From: Salvelinus alpinus
Lineage: Eukaryota > Chordata > Actinopteri > Salmoniformes > Salmonidae
Length of the DNA: 64,000 bases
Assembly (NCBI RefSeq): GCF_045679555.1
Contig: NC_092120.1
Span: 10,219,805 to 10,283,804, forward strand
Direction of reading: 5' to 3'
The position numbers and the translations under genes are program-made. This document shows positions 11,739 to 23,071 of the stretch, piece after piece (within the stretch, counting starts at the first letter, position 1; each line of letters opens with the position of its first letter). The notes under the pieces are model-generated. The model made no database searches and had not been told where the DNA came from. It was given only the letters and a program-made list of their open reading frames with translations.

Positions 11739-13106
11739 GTGGGTCCCCTATATTCACTACACTTTATTCACAGCTTTGTATTCTACATATTGTGAGAGCA
11801 AATCTGTTAATGTTCAGTGGGTTGGCACAGTGTCTTTTCGTTTTAATTTCTGTCTGGAACTTATTTCATTATGGTTAGGCTTTTCAGCCTAAGAACAGCC
11901 TAAAAATAACCTTCTTGGAGCATGTTATTTATTCAGCCTAAGCCCTCATGACATAGATTTCTTTGTTGACACAGCTGTACAAAAATAGCTAAACTGTATG
12001 TGCTTGTTTTCACATTTACGATTGTGTGTGTGTATGTGTCTCACTTATTACCTATGATATTTGATGGCCCCTGCCCTCTGAATGATTCGTAGCAGCATGG
12101 CTTGTTAAGCGTGGATATTAGCTTTTGATCCTTGCTGCAGGGCATGGATGCCCTGGCAGCCTGAGCAAGAATTATGAGCTCAATCGATGCTGTGCAGATC
12201 AGACAACTCACTGCTGCAGATGGCCTGTCCCCAGGACAGACAGAGATAATAAGATCGGCGTCATTAGATGATACAGCAGTTTTATGAAACCCCTCAAATT
12301 TTTGCCCTCAATTTTTTTCCACTGTATTTTGGTTCAGTTTACCCTTCTGCTGCCTTTGAGGAAATGGACACAGTGAGTACAAAGCAAACACAATTCATTG
12401 CTACTCCAATCTATCACTTTCTTTGCAAAGTCAAGTGAGTCAACAAATAGATAGATAAGCCTCTCGATTGGTTCTCTATGAGCTTCCCTCTCCCGTTCCC
12501 ACACGGGTATAAAAACGTCTCCAGAGAAGACATATATTAACAGAGGTCAAGAGCCCTGCGACATTATAAGGGAGCTGCAGTCAACATATCAGATCTGTAG
12601 GTATTTCCTGCTAAACAGACTCTGTCATTGGGCTAATTACCCTGGCCCTTTGCTTTTTGTTGGTCTGCAGTTCATCATATTTAACCAGAGGTGAGCAAAT
12701 TATGGACTTAGTCAAATTAGGAATTTGTTCAAACAAAACAGGTAATCCATGTCCTGGAACAAATACTACATCTGAGTATTTCTGTTCAACAAGAAAGCAT
12801 GTGTGACTTACCATGTTTCTTTTTGTTTTCACACTGTGAACTTCGTTGTTTTGGTTACATGGATCCAAATGTGTACTTTATGGAGCGCCAGAAGACTGTT
12901 GTCTTTGGCTTATTCCAAATTCACAGGCATCATGGTGTGATTGATTATGGCTTTTAGTTAAGGTTGTCTAACCCCTTTAGAGGAAGAAAAATAAAAAAAA
13001 GTTGTCTAACTGAGATCTGGTAGAATGGCCACACTAAGCCATGCATTTTGATGGAGTGCAGTTGACCTGTGTGCGCAGAACTTATGAGTTGTTTTATGTA
13101 TTTAGG
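11739..13106. other. Start of npr1 intron 1, no element recognised
   Basis: Ordinary non-coding intron sequence after the exon 1 donor. I see no repeat termini or conserved coding segment. Confidence 0.5.
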
Positions 13107-13458
13107 TTAAAGGGGCAATCTGCAGTTGCTACATCCATGTTTGGAATTATAAATGAATTATATGTACCCATTGATTCTTGAAGAATATAACTTATAAATG
13201 CCTCATGAGCTTAGTCCAACTGCCATACCCCATCAGAACCCAAAATACAAGCTTGTTTTACTCCAGTGTTTGTAAACAAAGTAAATATAAACTATATAGC
13301 TGCAAAACATGGTTAAATCTATTATTTTAATATCATGGATGGTCAGTCCTGGCATCCATAGCTCTGTCTATGAATTTGAGAGTGGTTACATTTCTCCAGG
13401 CCCATTTTACCGAAACAGAGATTACTTTAGTTCTTTAACTACTGATTCCCACTTTAAA
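13107..13458. repeat. MITE with TTAAAGGGGCAATC / CTTTAA ends
   Basis: It begins TTAAAGGGGCAATCTGCAG and ends ACTGATTCCCACTTTAAA, an imperfect inverted repeat. The interior has no coding sequence. It matches a high-copy non-autonomous DNA transposon I recognise from salmonid genomes. Located in npr1 intron 1. Confidence 0.6.
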
Positions 13459-14728
13459 GTGTCTATTTAGCATTAACAGTCGGAAAATGTTTAACCCAAA
13501 GACCTTCATAGACATATGTTTTTTATTGCTCATACACCTGCCTGGGAAAAAGCCATCGTAGGGGATGCAATGTTTCATTAGATTAGGACCGGTGTAAAAT
13601 ATAAATAATAATTTAGTAAAAAGGCTGTTTCCTGAATATAATATCTGCCATGGCCCAGTTAGGAATCAAAATAAACTAAACTCCCATTTATTTATCAGCA
13701 AATCTCCAATGCTTGAAACAGCCATTTGTACAACTCCATTTAGAAGAATACCCATGGACGAGTTATAGTGGAAATATGACTGACTCAAACAAGAAAAGAC
13801 TTAAGTCATAAAGTAGCAAGTGGAACATTTGGGTTAGCCTACACAGTATATGAGAGTACAAAAATACTTCCTGGTTGTAACTCTGTTCTGTCAGAGCACA
13901 CAATCAGCAGTTGATTTACATGTTGTGGTGGTTGTCCGTTTGTTTCAGAACAGCAGATGGTTTGAGGATCAGACAGACCTGCTTCATATTCAGATTTCAG
14001 CTCAGAGACAAGTAATACTACAACAACACCAACACTCATCTCACGCTATGGTTGGAGAGAGTGAGGGGCAGGAGTGCTCAATGTGCAAAAAAATATATGT
14101 GTGTGTGGTGTGAAAAGATATTGTAACAGCCCCCCCCAGCCCACCGTAGCACATAGACACACATCTGTCACACTCACCAGCAGTGCTGTGACCTTTTCCT
14201 CAGCACTCATCAAGAGAGAGGAAGCCTTTCACAATATGTTCCCCCACCTCACCACCCCCTGCCGCCATCCCTAGGGACCAATAAATAAATACGCACACTA
14301 TTATGATGAGGAAATGACGCCAGAGACGGTTTGCGTGCTACAGGGACCTCAGTCTGTTGTTTGGGTGCATTCATTGTCTCAACAACTGTTGCTTCACCCA
14401 ATTGCCCCTTTTACTGAAAAAAGGGGCAATTGGATTGTTTTGGACTGGTTTCATTGTTGCTTCAGGGGCCTTAACAATAATCCAGGAGAAAAGACTGAAA
14501 GTGTGGTCACTCATATCTCCTTGTGTGTGTGTGTCTACACTCAAAAATGAAAATGTCTTAGATTTTCCACAGACCTTAAAAGTGGTCTCCTGATGTGGTT
14601 TAAGCATTGTTGTGGTTTTAGAACAGGGATGGGTCAAGGTCTCAACTTTCTGTTGTGAGTTAGAATACTAGAATATACAAGGTGCAATTTCAAAATATGG
14701 CTGTGGATTTTTCTCTTGTTTTGTTAGT
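13459..14728. other. npr1 intron 1, unassigned; one small hairpin
   Basis: No gene or full repeat seen. At 14398-14433 there is a perfect 15-bp inverted repeat (CCAATTGCCCCTTTT and its complement) around a 6-base loop. Confidence 0.4.
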
Positions 14729-15041
14729 AGGGTTGCACATTTTGGGGAATATTCAGAGGTGGAAATTTCCGTGGGATGTATTGGGAATATATGGGAATTA
14801 ACGGGATTAATATTAATACCATTTAAATGTAGATGTTTTTTGCATTGGATATATTTACCATATCATATGGAGACAGGAACATAAACCTTTTACCTTATCA
14901 TAAGTAGACAGAATTGCAAATGATTGAATCCTTCCAATAGAAATAAAAAAAACTATTTAGTTACGAATTGAACTTTAATTAAATGAGTTGACTATTCTGT
15001 AAAATGATAGTCTAGAAACTAAAGCTTTGGTTGTCTTCCTC

Positions 15042-16135
15042 TCAGGCTTCCATGTCTTCTCCCTGGACCACCTCAATGTCCACCTCTTGAACATCAGACT
15101 CTGAGGCCTCATCTTCACTGTCACTTTCCAACCTTGTTGAGGATGGCTCATTGTCAGGCTCAAAAAGCCTCACATTTGCCCGGATGGCCACCAATTTGTC
15201 AACACTTGTATTGGTCCGCCTGTTGCGTCCTTTTGGTGTGTGTGTTCCCAAACAAGGACCAGTTGCGCTCTGAGGCGGCTGATGTTGGTGGGATTTGGAG
15301 GATGATGGAAGCAACAGGGGAAAGAGTCTCAGATCCACAAAGTCCCTTCCACCAGATGGCTGATGAGATATGTTGGCACGATTGCCATATTGCATCTCCA
15401 TCCCAAAGCCCTTGCTTAGAAGTGTACTTCGCCAGACTGCCAAGAACCTTGCCCTCATCCATGCCAAGGTGGCGAGACACGGTATTGATGACACCATGTT
15501 CTTGCCAGCATACTGGGGTCCAACATGTACACTGTGGCGTGTATGGGCTTCAGGCAGAAGTCTTCACGCTTTTGATGTATTTCAGAACTGCAGTTTCCTC
15601 TGCTAGCAACAGTGGTGGGCAGGGCAGTACGGATTTCTTCTCTTACATCTGCAAGCAGAGTCTGAACATCAGACAGGATTGCATTGTCTCCCTCAATCCG
15701 TGCAATGGCTACTGCTATAGGTTTCAGGAGTTTCAGGCTGCTTACCACTGTCTCCCAAAATACATCATCGAGGAGGATCCTCTTGATGGGGCTGTCCATA
15801 TCGGCAGACTGTGATATGGGCATTTCTTGGAGAGACTTCTTGTCCTCCAGGAGACTGTCAAACATGATGACAACACCACCCCAATAGGTGTTGCCGGGCA
15901 GCTTCAATGTGGTGTTCTTATTCTTCTCACTTTGCTTGGTGAGGTAGATTGTTGCTATAACTTCATGACCCTTCACATACCTAACCATTTCATTGGCTCT
16001 CTTGTACAGTGTATTCATTGTTTTCAGTGCCATGATGTCCTTGAGGAGCAGATTCAATGCATGAGCAGCACAGCCAATGGGTGTGATGTTAGGGTAGGAC
16101 TCCTCCACTTTAGACCAAGCAGCCTTCATGTTCAC
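15042..16135 (-). pseudogene. hAT transposase, middle and C-terminal part
   Basis: The minus-strand frame 16135-15455 (226 residues) contains a PIGCAAHALNLLLKDI stretch, the conserved C-x2-H-x-LNL motif of hAT transposases. A frame change near 15460 follows. The C-terminal region appears in other frames at 15480-15199 (PTSAASERNWSLFGNTHTK, the hAT dimerisation motif) and 15300-15042, an acidic tail. Frameshifts make it inactive. The plus-strand open frames over this interval are antisense artefacts. Confidence 0.8.
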
Positions 16136-16175
16136 AGCATTCTGTCACCAGTGCATTCTGTCAACTACCGTCTGT

Positions 16176-16539
16176 TGTCACGAACGTCGTCAGGGTGGAA
16201 ATGACCGGACCAAGGTGCAGCGTGGTGAGCGTACATTTCTTTTTATTTATGAATGTCGCCAACAAAAACAAGAAACAACTAAAAGAATGTGAAGCTGACT
16301 AGGGCTATACAGGCCACTAACACAGACAACTACCCACAACTAAGGTGGAAAAACAGGCTGCCTAAGTATGATTCCCAATCAGAGACAACGATAGACAGCT
16401 GTCCCTGATTGAGAACCATACCCGGCCAAAACATAGAAACAGAAAACATAGAAATAAAGAAACTAGAATGCCCACCCTAGTCACACCCTGGCCTAACCAA
16501 AAGAGAGAATAAAAGCCTCTCTATGGCCAGGGTGTGACA
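16176..16539 (-). mobile_element. Solo LTR inserted in hAT transposase, 5-bp target duplication
   Basis: 364 bp with TGTCAC...GTGACA ends, flanked by TCTGT on both sides (16171-16175 and 16540-16544). Read on the minus strand it begins TGTCACACCCTGGCC and carries AATAAA about 50 bp from its end, supporting minus orientation. It lies within the hAT coding sequence and is therefore younger than it. Confidence 0.85.
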
Positions 16540-16544
16540 TCTGT

Positions 16545-17200
16545 GGTCCAAGGTCATTGACTGCCTTCAGCTCATCTGCAATGTAGAGACCCGTGTGTCT
16601 GTTGTCCCTTGTGTTTGTGCTCTTGTAGAATACTGGTTGAGGGGTGGAGATGATGTAGTTAATTATTCCTTGCCCACGAACATTCAACCACCCATCAGAG
16701 ATGATTGCAATACAGTCTGCTTTCTCTATGATTTGATTGACATTCACTTGAACTCTGTTGAACTCTGCATCCAGCAAATGAGTAGATAAAGCATGTCTGG
16801 TTGGAGGGGTGTATGCTGGGCGAAGAACACTCAGATATCTCTTCCAATACACATTTCCTGTGAGCATCAGAGGTGAACCAGTTGCGTACACAGCTCGAGC
16901 AAGACATTCATCAGCATTTCTCTGACTACGTTCCTCCATTGAGTCAAAAAAACTTCTGATTCCAGTAGGAACATGAGCTGTTGCTATGGATAAGGTGACC
17001 GATTCATCATTTTCACCTCGAATAGAAGTAGAGGGACTTTTGTCAGAGGTTACTTGTTGTGAGCGCTGAGGGAACCTTATTGGCCAGATGATTCTGCATC
17101 TTCGTTGCATTCTTCACATATGATTTGGCACAGTATTTGCAAATGTACACAGCTTTTCATTCTACATTAGCTGCAGTGAAATGTCTCCACACATGTTCCT
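16545..17200 (-). pseudogene. hAT transposase, N-terminal half
   Basis: The minus-strand frame from about 17110 encodes the N-terminal region of a BED-type hAT transposase, with an EKADCIAIISDGWLNVRGQG stretch that contains the first catalytic Asp region. The upstream sequence at about 17090-17180 keeps a Cys-x2-Cys zinc-finger part in a different frame. The frame runs into the solo LTR at 16539, so the last residues of the open frame are LTR-encoded. Inactive. Confidence 0.75.
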
Positions 17201-17870
17201 GTAAAGATTAGAAAGAAATGAGTAAAACAAACCCAAATACAATTCCATGTACAGATAAATAGCTAAGGAGTTAGATTAAACAACTCCTTTGTAAGATAAA
17301 TGTTTTAAAATGAAACATACTGTATATGGAAACAGGTGAATTAACACTCCTCAATTAGCAAGTTAAAACCCACATGTTAGTAAAAACGAACCAGCAGAAA
17401 TTGTTAACAAGTTAGAAATTATTTAAACACACTTTGCTGTAGGCTACTATTCACCAGTTAACAAAAAAATTATGTATGTCAAATAAAATATATTCACCCC
17501 ACCCAGTATTGTAATCAAAACTTACCAGAAAGCATGTAGTCCTTGGCTCAGACAGTGTAGTAGTGTGGGCTCAATAGCATCTCATTAGTGTGCAGGATCT
17601 TGAGAATCATCTGTAGATGTGATGGAAGAGTGCACTGCACATGTGATGGAAGAATGCACTGTGCATGCAGAGGGTTGCAATTCCATTGAATTGGGGATAG
17701 TTTAACAAAAAGATGCCACAAGACCTAGAATTGCCTTGTGTATCCCACAAAAAAGGTTCACTGTTATAAGCTAACTGTTTTTGATGAATTTAATCAAAAT
17801 TCCCCAAATTCCAGGGCTCCCATGGAACATTTCCGGAAATGTAATCTTCCCCATATTGTGTGTGTGTGTG

Positions 17871-18124
17871 TGTCTGCCATCTCTATCAAGCAACCCAATT
17901 GACTGCACACAAAAAGAGCAACAGCCAAAAACATTTGGCAAAGTCTGAATTTTTTATCTACTTTGAAGAAATGTTTGGACAGAACACAACAAGACATTTA
18001 TCAATGTCGTAACCTTTTTTCACAATATTTTGTATTATGAAAGACCAGATTGGTTCTTGTTTAATTTCAATCAGTTTAATTACACAAGCCAAGGAATCAT
18101 GTGAATCGGGCGTTTATCAACCTA
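17871..18124. other. npr1 intron 1, no feature recognised
   Basis: Short stretch between the hAT remnant and the Tc1 copy. A (TG)7 run lies at its left edge, 17859-17872. Confidence 0.4.
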
Positions 18125-19724
18125 CAGTTGAAGTCAGAAGTTTACATACCCCTTAGCCAAATACATTTAAACTCAGTTTTTCACAATTCCTGACATTTAA
18201 TCCTAGTAAAACTTCCCTGTCTTTATTTTAAGAATGTGAAATGTCCGAATAATAGTAGAGAAAATTATTTCTTTCAGCTTTTATTTCTTTCATCACATTC
18301 CCAGTGGGTCAGAAGTTTACATACACTCAATTAGTATTTGGTAGCATTGCCTTTAAATTGTTTAACTTGGGTCAAATGTTTCGGGTAGGCTTCCACAAGC
18401 TTCCCACAATAAGTTGGGTGAATTTTGGCCCATTCCTCCTGACAGCTGGTGTAACTGAGTCATGTTTGTAGGCCTCCTTGCTCACACACGCTTTTTCAGT
18501 TCTGCCCACACATTTTCATATAGGATTGAGGTCATTGCGTTGTGATGGCTACTCCAATACCTTGACTTTGTTGTCCTTAAGCCATTTTTTCCACAACTTT
18601 GGAAGTATGCTTGGGGTCATTGTCCATTTGGAAGACCCATTTGCGACCAAGCTTTAACTTCCTGACTGATGTCTTGAGATGTTGCTTCAATATATCCACA
18701 TAATTTTCCTTTCTCATGATGCCATCTATTTTGTGAAGTGCACCAGTCCCTCCTGCAGCAGAGCACCCCCACAACATGATGCCGCCACCCCCGTGCTTCA
18801 CGGTTGGGATGGTGTTCTTCGGCTTGCAAGCTTCCCCCTTTTTCCTCCAAACATAACGATGGTCATTATGGCCAAACAGTTCTATTTTTGTTTCATCAGA
18901 CCAGAGGACATTTACGATTTGTCCCCATGTGCAGTTGCAAACCGTAGTCTGGCTTTTTTATGGCGGTTTTGGAGCAATGGCTTTTTCCTTGCTGAGCAGC
19001 CTTTCAGGTTATGTCTATATAGGACTCGTTTTACTGTGGATATAGATACTTTTGTACCTGTTTCCTCCAGCATCTTCACAAGGTCCTTTGCTGTTGTTCT
19101 GGGATTGATTTGCACTTTTCGCACCAAAGTACGTTCATCTTGAGGAGACAGAACGCATTTCCTTTCTGAGCGGTATGGCGGCTGCGTGGTCTGATGGTGT
19201 TTATACTTGCGTACTATTGTTTGTACAGATGAACATGGTACCTTCAGGCATTTGGAAATTGCTCCCAAGGATGAAGCAGACTTGTGGAGGTCCACCAATT
19301 TTTTTCTGAGGTCTTGGCTGATTTCTTTTGATCTTCCCATGATGTCAAGCAAAGAGGCACTGAGTTTGAAGGTAGGCCTTGAAATACATCCACAGGTACA
19401 CCTCCAGTTGACTCAAATGATGTCAATTAGCCTATCAGACGCTTCTAAAGCTATGACATCATTTTCTGGAATTTTCCAAGCTGTTTAAAGGCACAGTCAA
19501 CTTAGTGTATGTAAACTTCTGACCCACTGGAATTGTGATACAGTGAATTATAAGTGAAATAATCTGTCTGTAAACAATTGTTGAAAAAATTACTTGTGTC
19601 ATGGCACAAAGTAGATGTCCTAACAGATATGCCAAAACTATAGTTTGTTAACAAGAAATTTGTGGAGTGGTTGAAAAATGAGTTTTAATGACTTCAACCT
19701 AAGTGTATGTAAACTTCCGACTTG
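18125..19724 (-). mobile_element. Sleeping Beauty-like Tc1 transposon, nearly full length
   Basis: The left end CAGTTGAAGTCAGAAGTTTAC follows a TA and has an inner direct repeat GGGTCAGAAGTTTACATACAC (about 18307). The right terminal repeat runs about 19503-19724, with inner GTATGTAAACTTCTGACCC and outer GTATGTAAACTTCCGACTT. Its last few bases (CAACTG) are lost. This two-direct-repeats-per-end layout is that of the salmonid Sleeping Beauty-like Tc1 group. The transposase lies on the minus strand. Confidence 0.9.
18500..19352 (-). pseudogene. Tc1 transposase, two frame-disrupted parts
   Basis: The N-terminal part 19352-18912 (146 residues) begins within the usual MGRSKE start region and holds both helix-turn-helix units, with the [12 protein letters not shown] and KVSISTVKRVLYRH stretches. 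It stops at TAA right after HGDKS. A short deletion there removes sequence before the first catalytic Asp. The catalytic core resumes in another frame at 18801-18577, with a GGGGIMLWGCSAAGG stretch and MDNDPKHT (second Asp). The region of the catalytic Glu (about 18520) is also disrupted. The same disabling deletion is present in the copy at 1445-2271. Confidence 0.85.
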
Positions 19725-20046
19725 CTATTTACGATTATCATTTGGCTGACCAATTACCGTCATCCAAAATCCATGACAGTCACAGGCCTATAAACACACA
19801 CACACACACATCTCTCTCGTCAAATACCAGCTCCAACATGTCAAATGGGGTTAGAGGCTATGAATTCAATTTTTTTGCCTCTAGTCATTTTACTTTGTTC
19901 TATTCTTATCAGAGTGGCTCTGCTACAGAACAACAACAGGATAGCCTCTGCTGAAGGCCAAATTCTATTATGCAGATTATCTAAATTACATTGATGTCCC
20001 CAGTCATTGAATTCCAAAGACATACATTGCTTAATAACATGTGTGG
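19725..20046. other. npr1 intron 1, no feature recognised
   Basis: Non-coding; a short (AC)7 run near 19794-19809. Confidence 0.4.
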
Positions 20047-22470
20047 AAATAATTTTAGAAAGAGAGGGTCCAGATTGTCTAGTCTGGCTGATTTGTAAAG
20101 GTCCAGATTTTGTAGCTCTTTCAGAACATCAGCTATCTGGATTTGGGTGAAGGAGAAATGGTAGGGGCTTTGGCGGGTTGCTGTGGAGGGTGCCGGGCAG
20201 TTGACCGGGGTAGGGGTAGCCAGGTGGAAAGCATGGCCATTCGTAGAGAAATGCTTATTGAAATTCTCAATTATAGTGGATTTATCAGTGGTGACAGTGT
20301 TTCCTAGCCTCAGAGCAGTGGGCAGCTGGGAGGAGGTGCTCTTATTCTCCATGGACTTTACAGTGTCCCAGAACTTTTTTGAGTTAGTACTACAGTATGC
20401 AAATTTCGGTTTGAAAAAGCTAGCCTTAGCTTTCCTAATTGCCTGTGTGTATTTGTTCCTAACTTCCCTGAAAAGTTGCATATCATGGGGGCTATTCGAT
20501 GCTAATGCAGAACGCCACAGGATGTTTTTGTGCTGGTCAAGGGCAGACAGGTCTGGAGTGAACCAAGGACTATATCTATTCCTAGTTCTATTTCTTTTGA
20601 ATGGGGCATGCTTATTTAAGATGGTGAGGAAGGCACTTTTAAAGAATAGCCAGGCATCATCTACTGACGGGATGAGGTCAATGTCATTCCAGGATAGCCC
20701 GGCCAGGTCGATTAGAAAGGCCTGCTCGCAGAAGTGTTTTAGGGAGCGTTTGACAGTGATGAGGGGTGGTCGTTTGGTCGCAGACCCATTACGGATGCAG
20801 GCAATGAGGCAGTGATCACTGAGATCTTGATTGAAAACAGCAGAGGTGTATTTGGAGGGCGAGTTAGTTAGGATGACATCTATGAGGGTGCCCGTGTTTA
20901 CGGATTTGGAGTTGTACCTGGTAGGTTCATTGATAATTTGTGTGAGATTGAGGGCATCAAGCTTAGATTGTAGGATGGACGGGGTGTTAAGCATGTCCCA
21001 GTTTAGGTCACCTAGTAGCACGAGCTCAGAAGATAGATGGGGGGCAATCAATTCACATATGGTATCGAGGGCACAGCTGGGGGCAGAGGGAGGTCTATAG
21101 CAAGCGGCAACAGTGAGAGACTTGTTTCTGGAAAGGTGAATTTTTGAAGTAGAAGCTCGAATTCTTTGGGTACAGACTTGGATAGTAATACAGAACTCTG
21201 CAGGCTATCTTTGCAGTAGATTGCAACACCGCCCACTTTGGCAGTTCTATCTTGGCGGAAAATGTTATAGTTAGCGATGGAGATTTCAGGGGTTTTGGTG
21301 GTCTTCCTAAGCCAGGATTCAGACACGGCTAAGACATCCGGGTTGGCAGAGTGTGCTAAAGCAGTGAGTAAAACAAACTTAGGGAGTAGGCTTCTAATGT
21401 TAACATGCATGAAACCAAGGCTTTTACGGTTACAGAAGTCAACAAATGAGAGCACCTGGGGAGTGGGAGTGGGGCTAGGCACTGCAGGACCTGGATTAAC
21501 CTCTACATCACCAGAGGAACAGAGGAGAAGTAGGATAAGGGTACGACTAAATGCTATACGAACTGGCCGTCTAGCACGTTCGGAACAGAGAGTAAAAGGA
21601 GCAGGTTTCTGGGCTCGATAGCATAGATTCAAAGCATAGTGTTCAGACAAAGGTATGGTTGGAAGAGAGTGCATTGGAGGTAAACCTAGGCATTGAGTAA
21701 TGATGAGAGAGATATAGTCTCTAGAGACGTTTAAACCAGATGATGTTATCGCATATGTAGGAGGTGGAACAACATGGTTGGTTAAGGCATATTGAGCAGG
21801 GCTAGAGGCTCTACAGTGAAATAAGACAGTAATCACTAACCAGGACAGTAATGGACGAGGCATATTGACATTAGAGAGAGGCATGCGTAGCCAAGTGAAC
21901 ATATGGGTCCAGTGAGTGGTTGGGCTGACTGGGGACACGGCGATTCAGACAGTTAGCAGGCCGATGCTAACAGGCTAACAGTTAGTAGGCCGGGGCTAAA
22001 CAAGCTAGCAGTTAGCAGACCAGGTTAGCAAGCAAGCAGTTAGCAGGGGCTAGCAGTTCGCAGACCGGGGAAGGCAAGCTAGCAGTTAGCGGACCGGGGC
22101 AGGCAAGCTAGCAGTAAGCAGACCGGGGCTAGCAAGTTAGCCTTTGGGGGAATGTCGCGATGGGGGTAAGTCTGTTATTGCCTCTTCGTGCGGTGATGTC
22201 GATAGACCAGTCGTGGAATTAGTAGGGTTCCAGGTAGCTATAGGTAGCTAGCAGGTTAGCAGAATGGTCCTTCAGCGGGCGTTGCGCCTGAGGGGCCTGT
22301 TGGAGTCCTCGGGCAGATTATGTCGGTATTCCAGTCGTAGAGGATCGATGGGGTTCCGTGCCCCGTACCGGCAGTAGAAGGGGTCCGGATATTGTAGCCC
22401 AGGAGTGAGCTTCGGTGGTAGCACAGGAGCCCTGCCCGGGCCAGATTCCTCACCCCCACCATCACCTTGG
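20047..22470 (-). mobile_element. LINE (L2/CR1-like, 2A-bearing), 5' part only
   Basis: Same family as the full-length copy at 27631-32422. It has the 5' UTR with short GCTAGCAGTTAGC-type tandem repeats (about 21945-22140), the ORF start at 21938, the 2A-like motif at 21486-21512 and the endonuclease. It ends at about 20047, before the reverse transcriptase. Homology with the full-length copy stops at a TTTTAGAAAG block. The 5' end is uncertain; recognisable similarity runs to about 22470. Confidence 0.85.
20050..21938 (-). pseudogene. LINE ORF with endonuclease, frameshifted and lacking RT
   Basis: Two minus-strand frames, 21938-21048 and 21051-19981, together give the N-terminal region, the 2A-like GDVEVNPGP, and an APE-type endonuclease. 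Motifs include HVNIRSLLPKF, AVSESWL, LVLLGDLNWDM and SDHCLIACI. A frameshift near 21050 splits the endonuclease, and one expected Gly-rich element reads KVGGVAIYC where the intact copy has KGGGVAIYC. The frame leaves LINE sequence near 20047, so the last residues are not LINE-derived. No RT, so inactive. Confidence 0.85.
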
Positions 22471-22562
22471 TATGCTAATCAGTTATATTTTGGAACGGGC
22501 TGTTTTAATCAAGGACGGTGTAGCTTCACAGGTGGTTCAGTATCAGTCCCATTCATCTTATT

Positions 22563-23056
22563 TTTTTGTTTATTATTTATTTATTTTAAATTTGACCCCC
22601 TTTTCTCCCCAATTTTCGTGGTATCCAATCGCTAGTAATTACTATCTTGTCTCATCGCTACAACTCCCGTACGGGCTCGGGAGAGACGAAGGTCGAAAGC
22701 CATGCGTCCTCCGAAGCACAACCCAACCAAGCCGCACTGCTTCTTAACACAGCGCGCCTCCAACCCGGAAGCCAGCCGCACCAATGTGTCGGAGGAAACA
22801 CCATGTACCTGGCCCCCTTGGTTAGCGCGCACTGCGCCCGGCCCGCCACAGGAGTCGCTGGAGCGCGATGAGACAAGGATATCCCTACCGGCCAAACCCT
22901 CCCTAACCCGGACGACGCTATGCCAATTGTGCGTCGCCCCACGGACCTACCGGGCGCGGCCGGCTGCGACAGAGCCTGGGCGCGAACCCAGAGACTCTGG
23001 TGGCGCAGCTTGCACTGCGATGCAGTGCCCTAGACCACTGCGCCACCCGGGAGGCC
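22563..23056 (-). repeat. tRNA-derived SINE (third type), minus strand, with 15-bp target duplications
   Basis: Read on the minus strand it begins GGGGCCTCCCGGGTGGCGCAG, with the A box (GGTGGCGCAGTGGTC) and a B-box region ending at the GTCGCAGCCGGCCGCG block, and ends in an A-rich tail. The 15-mer CCCATTCATCTTATT flanks it at 22548-22562 and 23057-23071. It differs from HpaI and AvaIII SINEs; it may be one of the Slm SINEs, but I am not certain of the name. The open frames here are spurious. Confidence 0.85.
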
Positions 23057-23071
23057 CCCATTCATCTTATT

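Larger units (their letters stand above)
14729..17870 (-). mobile_element. hAT transposon remnant, minus strand, split by a solo LTR
   Basis: The left edge (TAGGGTTGCACATTTTGGGGAA) resembles the terminal repeat of a fish hAT family. The right edge is degraded, with AAATTCCCCAAATTCCAGGG near 17798. On the minus strand the coding order is: a BED zinc-finger segment (around 17180-17090, with YICKYCAKSY), preceded by a likely splice acceptor CTTTACAG near 17200; the transposase N-half (17110 to about 16545); the middle (16135-15455); and the C-terminal dimerisation region (about 15300-15042). A solo LTR interrupts the gene at 16176-16539. Boundaries are approximate. Confidence 0.75.

Noticed and set aside
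15134..16204. Long plus-strand frames over the first hAT element
   Set aside because: They are antisense to the transposase coding sequence and show no family motif.
19981..21100. Plus-strand frames of 89-210 residues over the LINE copies (also 29678-30583)
   Set aside because: They are shadows of the LINE endonuclease frame; the same frames occur over both copies because the copies are homologous.
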